Positions 35,195 to 44,484 of a stretch of 64,000 bases of DNA are shown here, piece after piece. Made by a program: the position numbers and the translations under genes. The notes below the pieces were generated by a model. That model was not told the DNA's origin. It worked only from the letters and a program-made list of their open reading frames with translations, and searched no databases. The stretch is from Bacillus proteolyticus. Lineage in GTDB: Bacteria; Bacillota; Bacilli; Bacillales; Bacillaceae_G. The stretch's first letter is position 1, and every line of letters begins with the position of its first letter. The DNA is taken from contig NZ_MACH01000092.1 of assembly GCF_001884065.1 (NCBI RefSeq), forward strand, positions 62,001-126,000. The letters are read 5' to 3'.

Positions 35195-35970
35195 ATGGCC
35201 ACTCATTTCAAATTAAGAGGTGAATTACAATTGCATACGTATTATGGAGAACTTTGTACAAAGATATATGAAAGTGATAAATCAATTGCGAGTGGAAAAG
35301 AATTGGATTTTTATCTTTCTTTTGCAAAAGACAAAAACATGAAAGTGTTAGAGCCAATGTGCGGAAATGGTAGAATGCTAATTCCTTTTATACAAAATGG
35401 TGTGAATATAGAATGATTCGACCTTTCAGAAGACATGCTTAAAGTGTGTAAAGAGAAAGCGGAAAAATTAAACTTAAAACCGGTTGTGTCACTAGGGAGA
35501 ATAGAAGAATACCATAGTGATAAAAAATATGATCTTATTATGATTCCTATAGGTTCATTTTCACTGTTACCTGATAATTTAGTAGAAATTAGTCTTCAAA
35601 ATATGAAAAAAACTTAAAGGAAAATGGAAAATTGCTTCTAACAATTGTACAAGGTGGAAGTGAGACAGAACAAATTCTAGATTGGATAGAGACAAATAGA
35701 AAAGAAATTAATAATGAATTAATTGTTGAGTATAGAAAAGTGTCATATGATAAGGCGCAAAAACTTTTGAATATTATACTGAAATATGAAGTCGTTCATG
35801 ATGAGAAAATTGAAGAAACTGAGATTATGGATTTTCCTATAAGACTATATGATTTAAAAGAGTTTGAAAATATACTTATTGCTAATGGATTTAGTCAAAT
35901 TGTTGTTCATGAAATAAAAGATGGATATGGTGTAGGGAATTCATTTCATGTATTTGAATGCAATTTATAA
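35195..35970 (+). pseudogene. SAM-dependent methyltransferase, broken by a nonsense codon and a frameshift
   Basis: The first part has LEPMCGNGRMLIPFIQNGV, the SAM-binding glycine loop of class I methyltransferases. Then TGA at 35414-35416 stands where GGA (Gly, in NIEGFDLSEDM) is expected; the same frame goes on through FDLSEDMLKVCKEKAEKL. A second break near 35608-35620 in AAAAAAAC shifts the frame; NGKLLLTIVQGGSE and the C-terminal half to 35970 continue in the next frame. Repaired, it would have about 258 residues. TTG 35231 behind GAGGTGA is another possible start. Two independent defects make true loss of function more likely than a single error. Confidence 0.82.
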
Positions 35971-35997
35971 CAAATCAAAGCGGAGGATTATACTTAT

Positions 35998-36846
35998 ATG
36001 ATTCAATACAAAAGATGTAGTGAAGTAAGTATAGATTTAGTGTATAAAGCTTTTAAGGATGGATTTTCAGATTACATCATTAAAATGGAAGTTTCAAAAG
36101 AAGATTTTATAAAAAGATTTTTTGGGCCAGAAGGGAATTCGCTAGAACACTCCTTTCTTGCGTTAGACGGTGACAAATGTATTGGTGTAATACTTGGTGG
36201 TATTAAGGTATATGAAAGTATAAAAACAATGCGCTGCGGAACATTAGCGGTTCATCCAGAGTTTCGCGGCATTGGTGTAAGTCAAAAGTTATTTGAGTTA
36301 CATAAAGAAGAAGCGACACAAAATAAATGTAAGCAACTTTTTCTTGAAGTTATTGTAGGAAACGATCGGGCGATTCATTTTTATAACAAATTAGGTTATG
36401 AAAAAGTATATGATCTTTCTTATTATAATTTAAATGATTTAACTGAAATAATGAATAAAGGTAATAAAAATATTGAAGTAAAACAATTAGAATTTCCAAC
36501 ATTTAAAGTTGAAATTCAGAAATGGTTAAACTTCCATATAAATTGGCAAAATGATATTGATTATATCGAAAAAACAAATCATACATTTTACGCTGCATAT
36601 GTTGATAGTGATATAAAAGGTTCTGTGTGTGTAAATGAACAAGGAAAAATTAGTTTTATTTTTATAGACAAAGACTATAGAAATATTGGTGTTGGGACGA
36701 AATTATTACAGGTAGCAAGTGAAGAATTAAAGTTATCAAGTTTATCAATTGGGTTTCCAAACAACAATTTACTGGAAGGGTTTTTAAAGAAAACTGGATT
36801 TGAAAAGAATTCTTTAGCACAATATGAAATGTATTTATTGCTATAA
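35998..36846 (+). CDS. GNAT acetyltransferase with two GNAT-like domains
   Basis: The ATG follows AAGCGGAGG. The N-terminal domain (about residues 1-150) is typical GNAT, with LAVHPEFRGIGVSQKLFELH (acetyl-CoA loop) and AIHFYNKLGYEKVY. The C-terminal part (160-282) has a second, weaker GNAT pattern: FIFIDKDYRNIGVGTKLLQVASEEL, then FLKKTGFEKNSL. Double-GNAT proteins include aminoglycoside- and mycothiol-type acetyltransferases, but no substrate can be read from the sequence. A terminator follows directly. Confidence 0.88.
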   Translation: MIQYKRCSEVSIDLVYKAFKDGFSDYIIKMEVSKEDFIKRFFGPEGNSLEHSFLALDGDKCIGVILGGIKVYESIKTMRCGTLAVHPEFRGIGVSQKLFELHKEEATQNKCKQLFLEVIVGNDRAIHFYNKLGYEKVYDLSYYNLNDLTEIMNKGNKNIEVKQLEFPTFKVEIQKWLNFHINWQNDIDYIEKTNHTFYAAYVDSDIKGSVCVNEQGKISFIFIDKDYRNIGVGTKLLQVASEELKLSSLSIGFPNNNLLEGFLKKTGFEKNSLAQYEMYLLL

Positions 36847-36880
36847 AAAGCGGAAGGAATTATTCTTTTCGCTTTTTATT
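36844..36880 (+). terminator. Terminator after the double-GNAT gene
   Basis: AAAAAGCG and CGCTTTTT enclose a partly paired middle, with ATTTT beyond. It overlaps the stop codon. Confidence 0.65.
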
Positions 36881-37041
36881 TTGTACTATAAACGTTTTTG
36901 CTGTATGTGGGAGGATAAGTAAAAACAACAGAAGTTTTGTTATCTATCTTATTGAGCTAACTGGCACTTTAGTTGAAGAAGGAAAGTATATAGTAAACAT
37001 AGAATATATTAATACATTAAAAGATTTATGAGGTGAAAGTG

Positions 37042-37602
37042 ATGGCAATTAAGCAAGGTGAAATTAAAGTAGTAGTCGGAGCTGGAGTATTTAATAATAA
37101 TCCAGGCTGGGTTCAAACCCAAGAAAATGAACTTAACTTACTAGACAATACCACTTGGGAAGAAAGATTTGAATACAATTCCATTTCAGCTATTTTAGCT
37201 GAGCATGTATGGGAACATCTTACTTTTGAAGAAGGTGTAAAAGCAGCTGAAATTTGTTATAAATTTTTAAAGCCATCAGGTCATATTCGGTGCGGAGTCC
37301 CTGATGCATTTTTCCGAGATGAAACCTACCAAAATATAGTTCAAATAGGCGGACCTGGCCCGAAAGACCACCCAGCTGCAAGCCATAAAATCGTACATAA
37401 TTATAAAACATTAACGAAAATGTTTGAAATTGCTGGATTTGAGGTAGTTTTACTTGAATATTGTGATGAAAATGGTCAATTTTATTACACAGAATGGGAT
37501 GCGAATGACGGCGTTATTTTCCGTTCGAAAAGGTATGATTCTAGAAATAGAGGCGATAAACTTGGTTTTCCATCGCTAATTGTTGACGCGATTAAAAGGT
37601 AA
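37042..37602 (+). CDS. Predicted SAM-dependent methyltransferase (COG4627-like), short form
   Basis: ATG 37042 follows GAGGTG by 5-6 nt; GTG 37033 lies inside the ribosome site. The 186 residues lack a full N-terminal SAM fold but keep LAEHVWEHLTFEEGVKAAE and KFLKPSGHIRCGVPDAFFRD, the usual second half of the COG4627 group. In that group the usual glycine loop is replaced by VVVGAGVFNNNPGW at the front. It could methylate a glycan or small molecule. No partner gene is obvious; it ends at a terminator. Confidence 0.8.
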   Translation: MAIKQGEIKVVVGAGVFNNNPGWVQTQENELNLLDNTTWEERFEYNSISAILAEHVWEHLTFEEGVKAAEICYKFLKPSGHIRCGVPDAFFRDETYQNIVQIGGPGPKDHPAASHKIVHNYKTLTKMFEIAGFEVVLLEYCDENGQFYYTEWDANDGVIFRSKRYDSRNRGDKLGFPSLIVDAIKR

Positions 37603-38047
37603 GTCATTCACCTAAAATAGGTGTTAGTTCTATCAGTTCATGAGTCGCAAATGCGGCTTTTTTTATTTGTTTTGTAAACCTACGTTTTGCAAGGAATTAG
37701 ACATACATAATAAGTGATTTTGAACGTTACATAACTTGATTTGAATACTATATTAGCTCTTATTAACACCATTTATCTTAAAGGAAATTGCTTTTAAATA
37801 TTTAATGGAAATATCATATAAATTAAATAAATCAACGTTTTCTCATGTTGAATTTTTTTACGGAAATGTTGAGGTACGCCTATTGTAATAAACACATGGA
37901 GAGAATATATAATAAATCAATCAATGTTTAAGATACCATTCACACATTAAATTAATATTTCATTGCCATAGAGATTTCTTTTATACATAAATTCGTGTAA
38001 AATAAAACAAGAACATACATTCTACACAAGAGTAGGAGGCAATAAAT
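37603..38047. other. Intergenic region
   Basis: About 445 bases. The first 70 hold the terminator of the methyltransferase gene. The rest is very AT-rich with no open frame and no clear repeats. The promoter of the SRPBCC gene may be near 37990-38030, where TGTAAAATAAA occurs. Confidence 0.4.
37644..37671 (+). terminator. Terminator of the COG4627-like gene
   Basis: AGTCGC and GCGGCT pair (one G-U) around AAAT and run into TTTTTTTAT. Preceded by a smaller CACCTA..TAGGTG hairpin. Confidence 0.75.
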
Positions 38048-38527
38048 ATGTTAGCTCAAATAGAGAAACAAACTGATGGCTATATTATAAAATTTGAACG
38101 CCAATTTCCCAATACAATAGAGGAAGTTTGGTCTGTTTTAACTGAAAACAGCAAGCTTAAAAAATGGATGTCCAATTTACAAATTGAAAACCTTAAAACA
38201 GGTGGAATTATAAAGTTCGACATGATGGATGGTTCATTTTTAAATATTGATATTTTAGAGTGCAAACTAAATTCAGTACTTGAATTCACATGGGATAAAG
38301 ATCGTGTCCGATTTGAAATACATAAAGAGGAAAATGGTTCGCTTTTACTTCTTAAAGAATACATTCATGAATTAACTGACCATACACCGAAAGATATAGC
38401 TGGTTGGCATATTTGTTTAGATCTTTTTTCTTCCGTTTTAGAAGGGAAAGAGAAAGAATTTTCCGAAAACGAATGGCGACAATGGTTCGGGAAATATAAG
38501 GATAAGATTCAAGGAGTGAGAGGATAA
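38048..38527 (+). CDS. SRPBCC/AHSA1 domain protein
   Basis: The ATG is behind TAGGAGG. The 159 residues have the START-like pattern of AHSA1 proteins: FERQFPNTIEEVWSVLTENSKLKKWM, then beta strands with FDMMDGSF and LEFTWDKDRVRFEI. The closing helix begins at HTPKDIAGWHICLDLF. Members bind hydrophobic ligands or act as Hsp90 co-chaperone-like proteins; here the ligand is unknown. Such genes often sit near ArsR or PadR regulators, but none is adjacent. Confidence 0.88.
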   Translation: MLAQIEKQTDGYIIKFERQFPNTIEEVWSVLTENSKLKKWMSNLQIENLKTGGIIKFDMMDGSFLNIDILECKLNSVLEFTWDKDRVRFEIHKEENGSLLLLKEYIHELTDHTPKDIAGWHICLDLFSSVLEGKEKEFSENEWRQWFGKYKDKIQGVRG

Positions 38528-38547
38528 TTGTATAATAGGTAATATTC

Positions 38548-38572
38548 ATTATGTAATTATTATATTATAAAA
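38548..38572 (+). repeat. 25-bp direct repeat, copy 1 (upstream of the UvrA-like gene)
   Basis: ATTATGTAATTATTATATTA plus TAAAA occurs here and again, exactly, at 42025-42049. The two copies flank the UvrA-like gene and its terminator. It may be a shared promoter or operator, or a scar of insertion. Confidence 0.7.
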
Positions 38573-38606
38573 ATGATTTTGTGGAAAAATAAGAATAGAG
38601 GTTAAT

Positions 38607-41600
38607 ATGAAAGTAAATCAATTAATTGTTAATAACATAAATAAACTTGATACTGTTATTCCGTTTAATAAATCACTTGGCATTGCTGGTTTATCTGGGT
38701 CTGGAAAAACAACTCTTTGTCAAACAATTGGTGAAGAATCAAAGAAGCGTCTAGTTTCCTTATTGCCAAAGGCTGAATATCAATATTTATTTCCTAATAT
38801 TATGGAAACTAATTTTAGTGCAATTAAAATGGAAGAAATGCCTTTAGTACTTTTTTTAGGGAAATCATCAATTTCTTCCAATCCGCGTTCGACGATTGGT
38901 ACTCATACAGGTGTTTTTAAAGAGATTCGTGAAAAATTAGCGGAAGAATTTAATCTTTCTCCTGAAGTCTTTTCATTTAATAATCAATTAGGTTGGTGTG
39001 CTGGCTGTAAAGGGCGTGGTACTACTAAAAATATTGAGTGTAAAAAATGTAAGGGGAAACGTTATAGTGAAGAAGTTGAACAACGTACTATTGAGTTGTT
39101 TGCTAAATCACATACAATTTCAGATATTAACGATTTAAGTGTTGAATCTATTCTTTCATTAGCAGAAGAATTAACTATTAGCGAAGCAAAACAACATATA
39201 TTGCAAAATATTATCAATATGAACATTGGTTATTTAACATTAAATCGAATTATGGGTACGTTGTCAGGTGGAGAATTAACACGACTTTACTTAGCTGAAT
39301 TCATGGCAGTAAGTGAAAATGCTGTAATTATTATTGATGAGATTTCAGTTGGACTTGATCATGAAACATTATTACAAATATTAGAAGAGATCAAGCAATT
39401 AGGGTGTAAAAACCAAATTTGGCTCATTGATCATTCAGATACAGTACTGGATACAACAGATGAGCAATTGTTCTTCGGACCTGGTAGTGGAAAATATGGT
39501 GGGAAAATCGTAAAAGAATCACCAAGGCCAAAGCCAATACTATCGGAACGAAATTACGAAATGCCAACAAGATATTATACATTCCATGAATTATATTGCC
39601 GAAATATCCAAATGACTGAGTTTCAGATTCCTAAAAATAGACTTGTAACTGTTACGGGAGAGTCTGGATGCGGGAAATCTACACTTGTCAATGAGTGTTT
39701 AGCTAAAGATTTCTTGAAACGATATCCAAAAGATAAACTAGTTATGGTAGGGCAAGATCGAAACCAATCGATTACAAGTCGGTCAACTGTAGCAACTTTC
39801 CTAGATATTAAAAAGAAACTGACAAAGTATAGTGAAGAAATTGATGATATTTTTGAGCGCTCAATTGAGGATATTATTGATGAAATTCCAAACGAAGATA
39901 TTGCGTATAAACGCTTGAGCCTACTAATCAAATTAGGACTGGGCTATTTAACATTAGAACGAAAAACACAAACATTATCAACGGGTGAGTTTCAATGTGT
40001 TCATTTAGTTTCTGAGTTATTTGCAAAAACAAGAAATCCACATACATTGTTTATTTTTGATGAGCCTTCAAAAGGTTTATCGCAAAATATTTTAAATCAA
40101 TTTATAGATAGTGTTAGAGGGATATTACAAGATGAATCAGTCTCTATCATAATGATTGAGCATAACAGTTACATGCTAGAAAGTTCTGATTATATTGTCG
40201 ATTTTGGAAAAAGACAGCTTGAATCTATAGAGCATCTTGATGTAGTAAGTCATGATGATTATTATCGTCAAAAGAGCAGTGTGAATGATGCTGAGCAAAT
40301 ACATATTTCTTCAACACTGAATCAACAAAATGGAATTAATTACTTAGAAGAAAATCATATTGATTATTTTAAAAATGCAGAAAACATCTATAAAGGTGGC
40401 ATATTAAAAAGCTTATCATCAATGGCTCGTTTAATTTACGGTGAATATGAATCTGATACAATTGCACCTGTTGTTGCTATTGATCTTGAAAGACATTTAT
40501 ATAGTCAATATAGTTTCTTATATGAAATTGGTGGATTGATCAATCATATTGTAGCTACTCATCCGACTAATAAAGATACGAGGAGCTTCGATTTCTATTC
40601 TCAGGATAATCATTGCCCATCATGTTCGGGACGTCTTCAAATTGAAGTTTTTGATAAAGAAATTACAATTCAAGATAAAAATGTTCCATTTTGGGATGGT
40701 CTATTTGATCCGGAAATCATGAAAGTATTAAAATTTTATCAATATGAAAAAATTGAATTTCTATTTAAAGAAATTAAAAATGAGCTTGGTCATGATTTGT
40801 CAAAGAGCTATAATGATATGTCTGAGGAAGAAAAACATACATTTTGGTACGGCTATTTTGATAAGTCCTTCTATGATAAGAAAGGTAAGACACGTAGAAC
40901 ATGGGTAGGATTTAATACAATTATTGGCGGATATATTGTTATTTCAAAAGCAGCTATTAAAGAAGATATTAAGACTTCTAAAGAAATGATGACATGTCCA
41001 ATTTGTGAGGGAACTGTGTTAAATCACCAAAAACCACTTAAATTTGGAGATACAGATATTCGTGAAATTATTAATCAGCCGCTTAATGAAATAATAAAAA
41101 TTGTAGGAGATTTACCTGTACTCATCAAATTGAAAACTATCGTAGGTGACAATATGATTATGACAGAAGATGTCTCTTTACTGCCTAGGAAAACACAAGT
41201 CGCACTGAAAATGTTTGAATTAGAACAGGCAAGCTTTTCAAACCATGAAATGGTGTTACAAAATGTTTTACCATTCTGGGGCGAAATTAAAGGTAATATC
41301 GAATCAATCAGCAATAATAATAAGGTGACTATTTGTGATTTCCAAAATATCAATGAAACAAGAGAAACTATCATAGATAAGTATTTCACAAATGGAAAAT
41401 ATAAAAAATTAACATATGTGTATGAAGCATTTGGTTATAAAAAATTAGTTACCCAAATTAATAAAATAAAAAAAAGCAACCCATGTCCATTCTGTAACGG
41501 AAAAAAAGTTATAACCGAAGATAATCTACATGATGGTGTGTTTAAATTAACAATTCCATGTATAATTTGTAATGCAAGTGGTATTAATGATGAAGGGCTA

Positions 41601-41777
41601 AAAGAAATTGTTGAGGGCGTGGATGTACAAACATGGTTAACTGGAAAAGTTAGTGATGTAGTGGATGAGAGTTTATTAACAGAAACTGTTGTGCAAATAC
41701 CAATTTTTAATCGCATTTGCGAATTGGATAAGCGAGATATGATGGCGGTTTATGAATGTTTGGAGATTAATAAGTAA
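38607..41777 (+). CDS. UvrA-like ABC ATPase with rearranged domains, 1056 aa
   Basis: The first module resembles the second half of UvrA: GLSGSGKTT (28-36), STIGTHTGVFKEIRE, zinc cysteines 131/134 and 145/148, LSGGE (219-223) and IIIDE (241-245). The second is a compact ATPase: GESGCGKST (351-359), LSTGE (457-461), LFIFDE (481-486), with no zinc module. The last 470 residues resemble the signature/insertion part of the first UvrA half: CPSC (670-673), FWYGY, CPICEGTVL (797-805), but with no Walker A and with LLPRKTQVA where the ABC signature should be. A further pair of CxxC (960/963, 985/988) follows. No UvrB-binding domain is seen. It is thus unlikely to act in standard excision repair; DNA binding or antibiotic resistance is conceivable. 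It is single, with its own terminator. Confidence 0.85.
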   Translation: MKVNQLIVNNINKLDTVIPFNKSLGIAGLSGSGKTTLCQTIGEESKKRLVSLLPKAEYQYLFPNIMETNFSAIKMEEMPLVLFLGKSSISSNPRSTIGTHTGVFKEIREKLAEEFNLSPEVFSFNNQLGWCAGCKGRGTTKNIECKKCKGKRYSEEVEQRTIELFAKSHTISDINDLSVESILSLAEELTISEAKQHILQNIINMNIGYLTLNRIMGTLSGGELTRLYLAEFMAVSENAVIIIDEISVGLDHETLLQILEEIKQLGCKNQIWLIDHSDTVLDTTDEQLFFGPGSGKYGGKIVKESPRPKPILSERNYEMPTRYYTFHELYCRNIQMTEFQIPKNRLVTVTGESGCGKSTLVNECLAKDFLKRYPKDKLVMVGQDRNQSITSRSTVATFLDIKKKLTKYSEEIDDIFERSIEDIIDEIPNEDIAYKRLSLLIKLGLGYLTLERKTQTLSTGEFQCVHLVSELFAKTRNPHTLFIFDEPSKGLSQNILNQFIDSVRGILQDESVSIIMIEHNSYMLESSDYIVDFGKRQLESIEHLDVVSHDDYYRQKSSVNDAEQIHISSTLNQQNGINYLEENHIDYFKNAENIYKGGILKSLSSMARLIYGEYESDTIAPVVAIDLERHLYSQYSFLYEIGGLINHIVATHPTNKDTRSFDFYSQDNHCPSCSGRLQIEVFDKEITIQDKNVPFWDGLFDPEIMKVLKFYQYEKIEFLFKEIKNELGHDLSKSYNDMSEEEKHTFWYGYFDKSFYDKKGKTRRTWVGFNTIIGGYIVISKAAIKEDIKTSKEMMTCPICEGTVLNHQKPLKFGDTDIREIINQPLNEIIKIVGDLPVLIKLKTIVGDNMIMTEDVSLLPRKTQVALKMFELEQASFSNHEMVLQNVLPFWGEIKGNIESISNNNKVTICDFQNINETRETIIDKYFTNGKYKKLTYVYEAFGYKKLVTQINKIKKSNPCPFCNGKKVITEDNLHDGVFKLTIPCIICNASGINDEGLKEIVEGVDVQTWLTGKVSDVVDESLLTETVVQIPIFNRICELDKRDMMAVYECLEINK

Positions 41778-41889
41778 AATTTTATTAGTTTATGTGTTAT
41801 TAAAACCACTAACTCAATTAATATTAAGCGTGTATTCTTAATGGTGAATGTAATAGCACAGTATGATTATTATGAAATAATGAAAGAAG

Positions 41890-41926
41890 ATCCAACTTCT
41901 TAATGTCAAAATTAAGAAGTTGGATT
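41890..41926 (+). terminator. Terminator of the UvrA-like gene
   Basis: ATCCAACTTCTTAAT and ATTAAGAAGTTGGAT form a perfect 15-bp stem around GTCAAA and end in TTTTT. Confidence 0.88.
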
Positions 41927-42024
41927 TTTTAGTGTTTTTATGTCTCACATACAATATTTCTCACTTTAGAAAGAAGTAAAAGAGTCAGGGGGATTGAAAA
42001 CTAAAAGGGATAAACGATTGATAT

Positions 42025-42049
42025 ATTATGTAATTATTATATTATAAAA
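42025..42049 (+). repeat. 25-bp direct repeat, copy 2 (upstream of the PadR operon)
   Basis: Identical over 25 bases to the copy at 38548-38572; the next bases are A or G and then TGA in both. About 130 bases before the PadR start. Confidence 0.7.
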
Positions 42050-42126
42050 GTGACGATTAGAGATAAATAAAGGTAATGAATGCTAATTGGTGTTTATAAT
42101 TTTTTTGTTTTATTGTCTGATTTTTT

Positions 42127-42177
42127 AAATTTAACAGAAATATATACTTGAATGAAGTATATATTTCTGTTAAATTT
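42127..42177. promoter_or_regulatory. Perfect inverted repeat with 23-base arms at the PadR gene (operator)
   Basis: AAATTTAACAGAAATATATA plus CTT is exactly complementary to 42155-42177, around a GAATG spacer. It ends five bases before the PadR ATG and leaves no room for a ribosome site. The inner TATATACTT..AAGTATATA resembles PadR-family operators. It could bind the PadR product, and a -10-like TATATA lies inside. As RNA it would fold right at the start codon. Confidence 0.7.
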
Positions 42178-42182
42178 ATCCT

Positions 42183-42524
42183 ATGGACAAAACAAGTTTA
42201 ATTAAAGGTCATTTAGAAATGTGTGTGTTATCTATTTTGTCGAAAAAGAAAAGCTATGGTTATGAAATTATGAAAGAACTTGAAGTACACAATTTAAAAT
42301 TGAAAGGAGTAGGAAGTATTTACCCTATTTTAACTAAGTTAAAAAATCAAGAGTGGGTAAATACTTATCAAGAAGTAACAGACAGTGGTAAAGTTAGAAT
42401 CTATTATGAAATTAATGAAAACGGGAAAATACGTCTTGAGAAAAAAATTAATGAGTGGTTAGAATTGCAATCTGATATTCAAACATTATTAAAAAGTGGT
42501 TTGAAAGGAGACCTTCTGAAATGA
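42183..42524 (+). CDS. PadR family transcriptional regulator
   Basis: Winged-helix repressor of 113 residues: LIKGHLEMCVLSILSKKKSYGYEIMKEL at the front, GSIYPILTKLKNQEWV as the recognition region, and a short C-terminal dimer helix. The ATG has no ribosome site, because the inverted repeat takes the place where it would be, so a leaderless start or tight autoregulation is possible. It overlaps the next gene by ATGA, the standard layout of PadR plus HAAS-domain operons. Confidence 0.92.
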   Translation: MDKTSLIKGHLEMCVLSILSKKKSYGYEIMKELEVHNLKLKGVGSIYPILTKLKNQEWVNTYQEVTDSGKVRIYYEINENGKIRLEKKINEWLELQSDIQTLLKSGLKGDLLK

Positions 42525-43033
42525 GGAATGAATTAAACGGTAAAGAAAAGCAATTTTTAACTGACGTACTTAAGGAATTAAAGCAATACGATATCAGCTT
42601 AGAAGAAAGGGAAAATATTAAGCAACAAATATTAGAGCATATTCAAGAATGTTGTGAAAATGGAGAGGATAGTATAAATGATCTAGGTACGCCTCAATTA
42701 TTTGTTCAAGATTTTTTAGAAATAAGTGAAATTGACCTACAAGTTAAAATGAGACAACTTCAAAATGAAAAGAGAAATTCGAGCACATTTATCTTAGGTG
42801 GCATATTCATCGCAGTTATTACTTACCTCATCTCACAAACTACACTTTCACTATTTTTAACTGAATCATTTAACGGAACTAATAGAAAAAATACATTTAA
42901 TTATAATCTTTTATATCGTATAGCAGAGAATCAATGGTGGAATTCTATATTAATAATGATTAGTTTTACGCTCTCTGCAGTAGTATTTATTAGCTTAGTA
43001 AGTTATAAAAAAAGAAAGTTATCTAAAGTATAA
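42521..43033 (+). CDS. HAAS/DUF1700-like membrane protein
   Basis: The start ATGA overlaps the padR stop and follows AAAGGAGACC. Residues 1-85 form the helical HAAS-like region that accompanies PadR genes (LEERENIKQQILEHIQECCEN and TPQLFVQDFLEIS). Two membrane segments follow (about 90-113 and 140-160). By analogy with PadR-linked HAAS proteins it may relay a membrane signal or hold the operon products at the membrane. It is directly coupled to the serine hydrolase gene, sharing one base. Confidence 0.82.
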   Translation: MRNELNGKEKQFLTDVLKELKQYDISLEERENIKQQILEHIQECCENGEDSINDLGTPQLFVQDFLEISEIDLQVKMRQLQNEKRNSSTFILGGIFIAVITYLISQTTLSLFLTESFNGTNRKNTFNYNLLYRIAENQWWNSILIMISFTLSAVVFISLVSYKKRKLSKV

Positions 43034-44484
43034 TGAAGAAAACCATGTATAAAGTATTTCTAATTTGTATTCTTTGTAATGTATTAATGTTTTGTATCGT
43101 ACATCCAAAAGTTTACGCTCAGCAAAATATTAAAGTTACATTAGATAAATATATTGAAAAATTTATAAAGGAACAGAACATTCCTGGAGCTTCCGTTGCA
43201 ATTGTACATAATAAAGATGTATTCTTCACAAAAACATGGGGGATTACTGGGGAGTCTGAAAAAAAGGTAACTAGTAAAACCCCATTTGCGATTGGCTCAA
43301 TAAGTAAATCTTTAACAGCTTTAGCTATAGTCAAGTTAATAGAAGATAAAAAAATAAAATTAGAGGATTCAGTTCAACAACATCTTCCTTCGTTTAAACT
43401 AAAAGATACACAATCAACTTCAAATATAACAATCCAACATCTACTAACTCATACAAGTGGAATAAACACATATGAAGGCTTAGCATTATCAGATAAACAA
43501 TTAAAGAGTTCTAAAGCATTAAAGGAAAATGTAATGAAACTTTCAAAAGTAAAATCAAATGCTCCACCAGGGGAAAAGTATCAATATAGTAATGCAAATT
43601 ATATGATACTTGGTGCCCTTATTGAGGCAGTCACAAATGAAACATATTCTTCATATATAGAAAAGCATGTTTTTCAGCCTTTAAAAATGAATGGCGCAGC
43701 GGCAAATAAAGAAAGTGCATATGAAAAAGGCTATTTAACAGGTTATCAATCTTGGTTTGGTATACCTAGAAAAAGTGTAGTGTCCTATGATAATGCTGGG
43801 GCACCGTATGGTTATATTACCGCGAATTTGGAAGATATGATTCAATTTATAATGTTTTTGAATCACCAAGACCACACTCAATTTTTAAAGAAAGAAAGCA
43901 TGGATCTTTATCTATCACCGCTTTATAAAATAAATTCAGAAAAAAGTTATGGGTTTGGATTAAGAACAACAAATATAAATGAAAGCGAAACGATGGTTTG
44001 GCATTCAGGATCAACGCCTGATGCTCGTGCAGAAATGTTTACTTTAAATAAAAGTGGCTGGGCTGGCGTGATTTTAACGAATAAAAATCATGTATTAGAA
44101 GAAACAGCATTAACGGTATTGAAAAAGGGGATTATTAGTATTTTGAATGGGGAAAAACCTGGTGATATCCCTAAAAACATACCATTCACACAGATTGTTA
44201 TGTCGATAGTCACACTCTCACTTATTTTTACATCAATTATGTTAGTGAAAAAGTATAAACGTAAGAAAACTTGTAAAAAACTAACTTGGCTGTTCGTTGG
44301 GAGTATATTTCTACTATTATCTATTATTTTAATCCAACTTCTTATTTATTGCACAAATTCACCGTGGCATACGATTAAATTGTTTGCAGCAGATGTAGCT
44401 TTACTCACTAGTATTACAGTAATTTTATTAGCTGTGAACGGACTAATATCAATATTTATAGCCTTGAGGAGAAAGAAAGTATAA
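43033..44484 (+). CDS. Serine hydrolase, beta-lactamase class C / PBP4* family, membrane-bound
   Basis: Exported hydrolase with a signal peptide (about residues 1-29, ending VYAQ) and a penicillin-binding fold. Motifs are SISK (89-92, nucleophile Ser89), YSN in GEKYQYSNANY, and HSG in MVWHSGSTPDAR. The last about 100 residues hold three membrane segments, so the enzyme is held on the outer membrane face. Relatives cleave D-amino-acid peptides, esters or beta-lactams; the substrate is not known. As the third gene of the PadR operon it is probably induced by a wall or membrane-active compound. Confidence 0.9.
   Translation: MKKTMYKVFLICILCNVLMFCIVHPKVYAQQNIKVTLDKYIEKFIKEQNIPGASVAIVHNKDVFFTKTWGITGESEKKVTSKTPFAIGSISKSLTALAIVKLIEDKKIKLEDSVQQHLPSFKLKDTQSTSNITIQHLLTHTSGINTYEGLALSDKQLKSSKALKENVMKLSKVKSNAPPGEKYQYSNANYMILGALIEAVTNETYSSYIEKHVFQPLKMNGAAANKESAYEKGYLTGYQSWFGIPRKSVVSYDNAGAPYGYITANLEDMIQFIMFLNHQDHTQFLKKESMDLYLSPLYKINSEKSYGFGLRTTNINESETMVWHSGSTPDARAEMFTLNKSGWAGVILTNKNHVLEETALTVLKKGIISILNGEKPGDIPKNIPFTQIVMSIVTLSLIFTSIMLVKKYKRKKTCKKLTWLFVGSIFLLLSIILIQLLIYCTNSPWHTIKLFAADVALLTSITVILLAVNGLISIFIALRRKKV

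Larger units (their letters stand above)
41778..42126. other. Intergenic region between the UvrA-like gene and the PadR operon
   Basis: Contains the terminator of the UvrA-like gene and the second copy of the 25-bp repeat. There is no coding sequence. A possible -35 (TTGTCT) lies near 42114. Confidence 0.45.
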
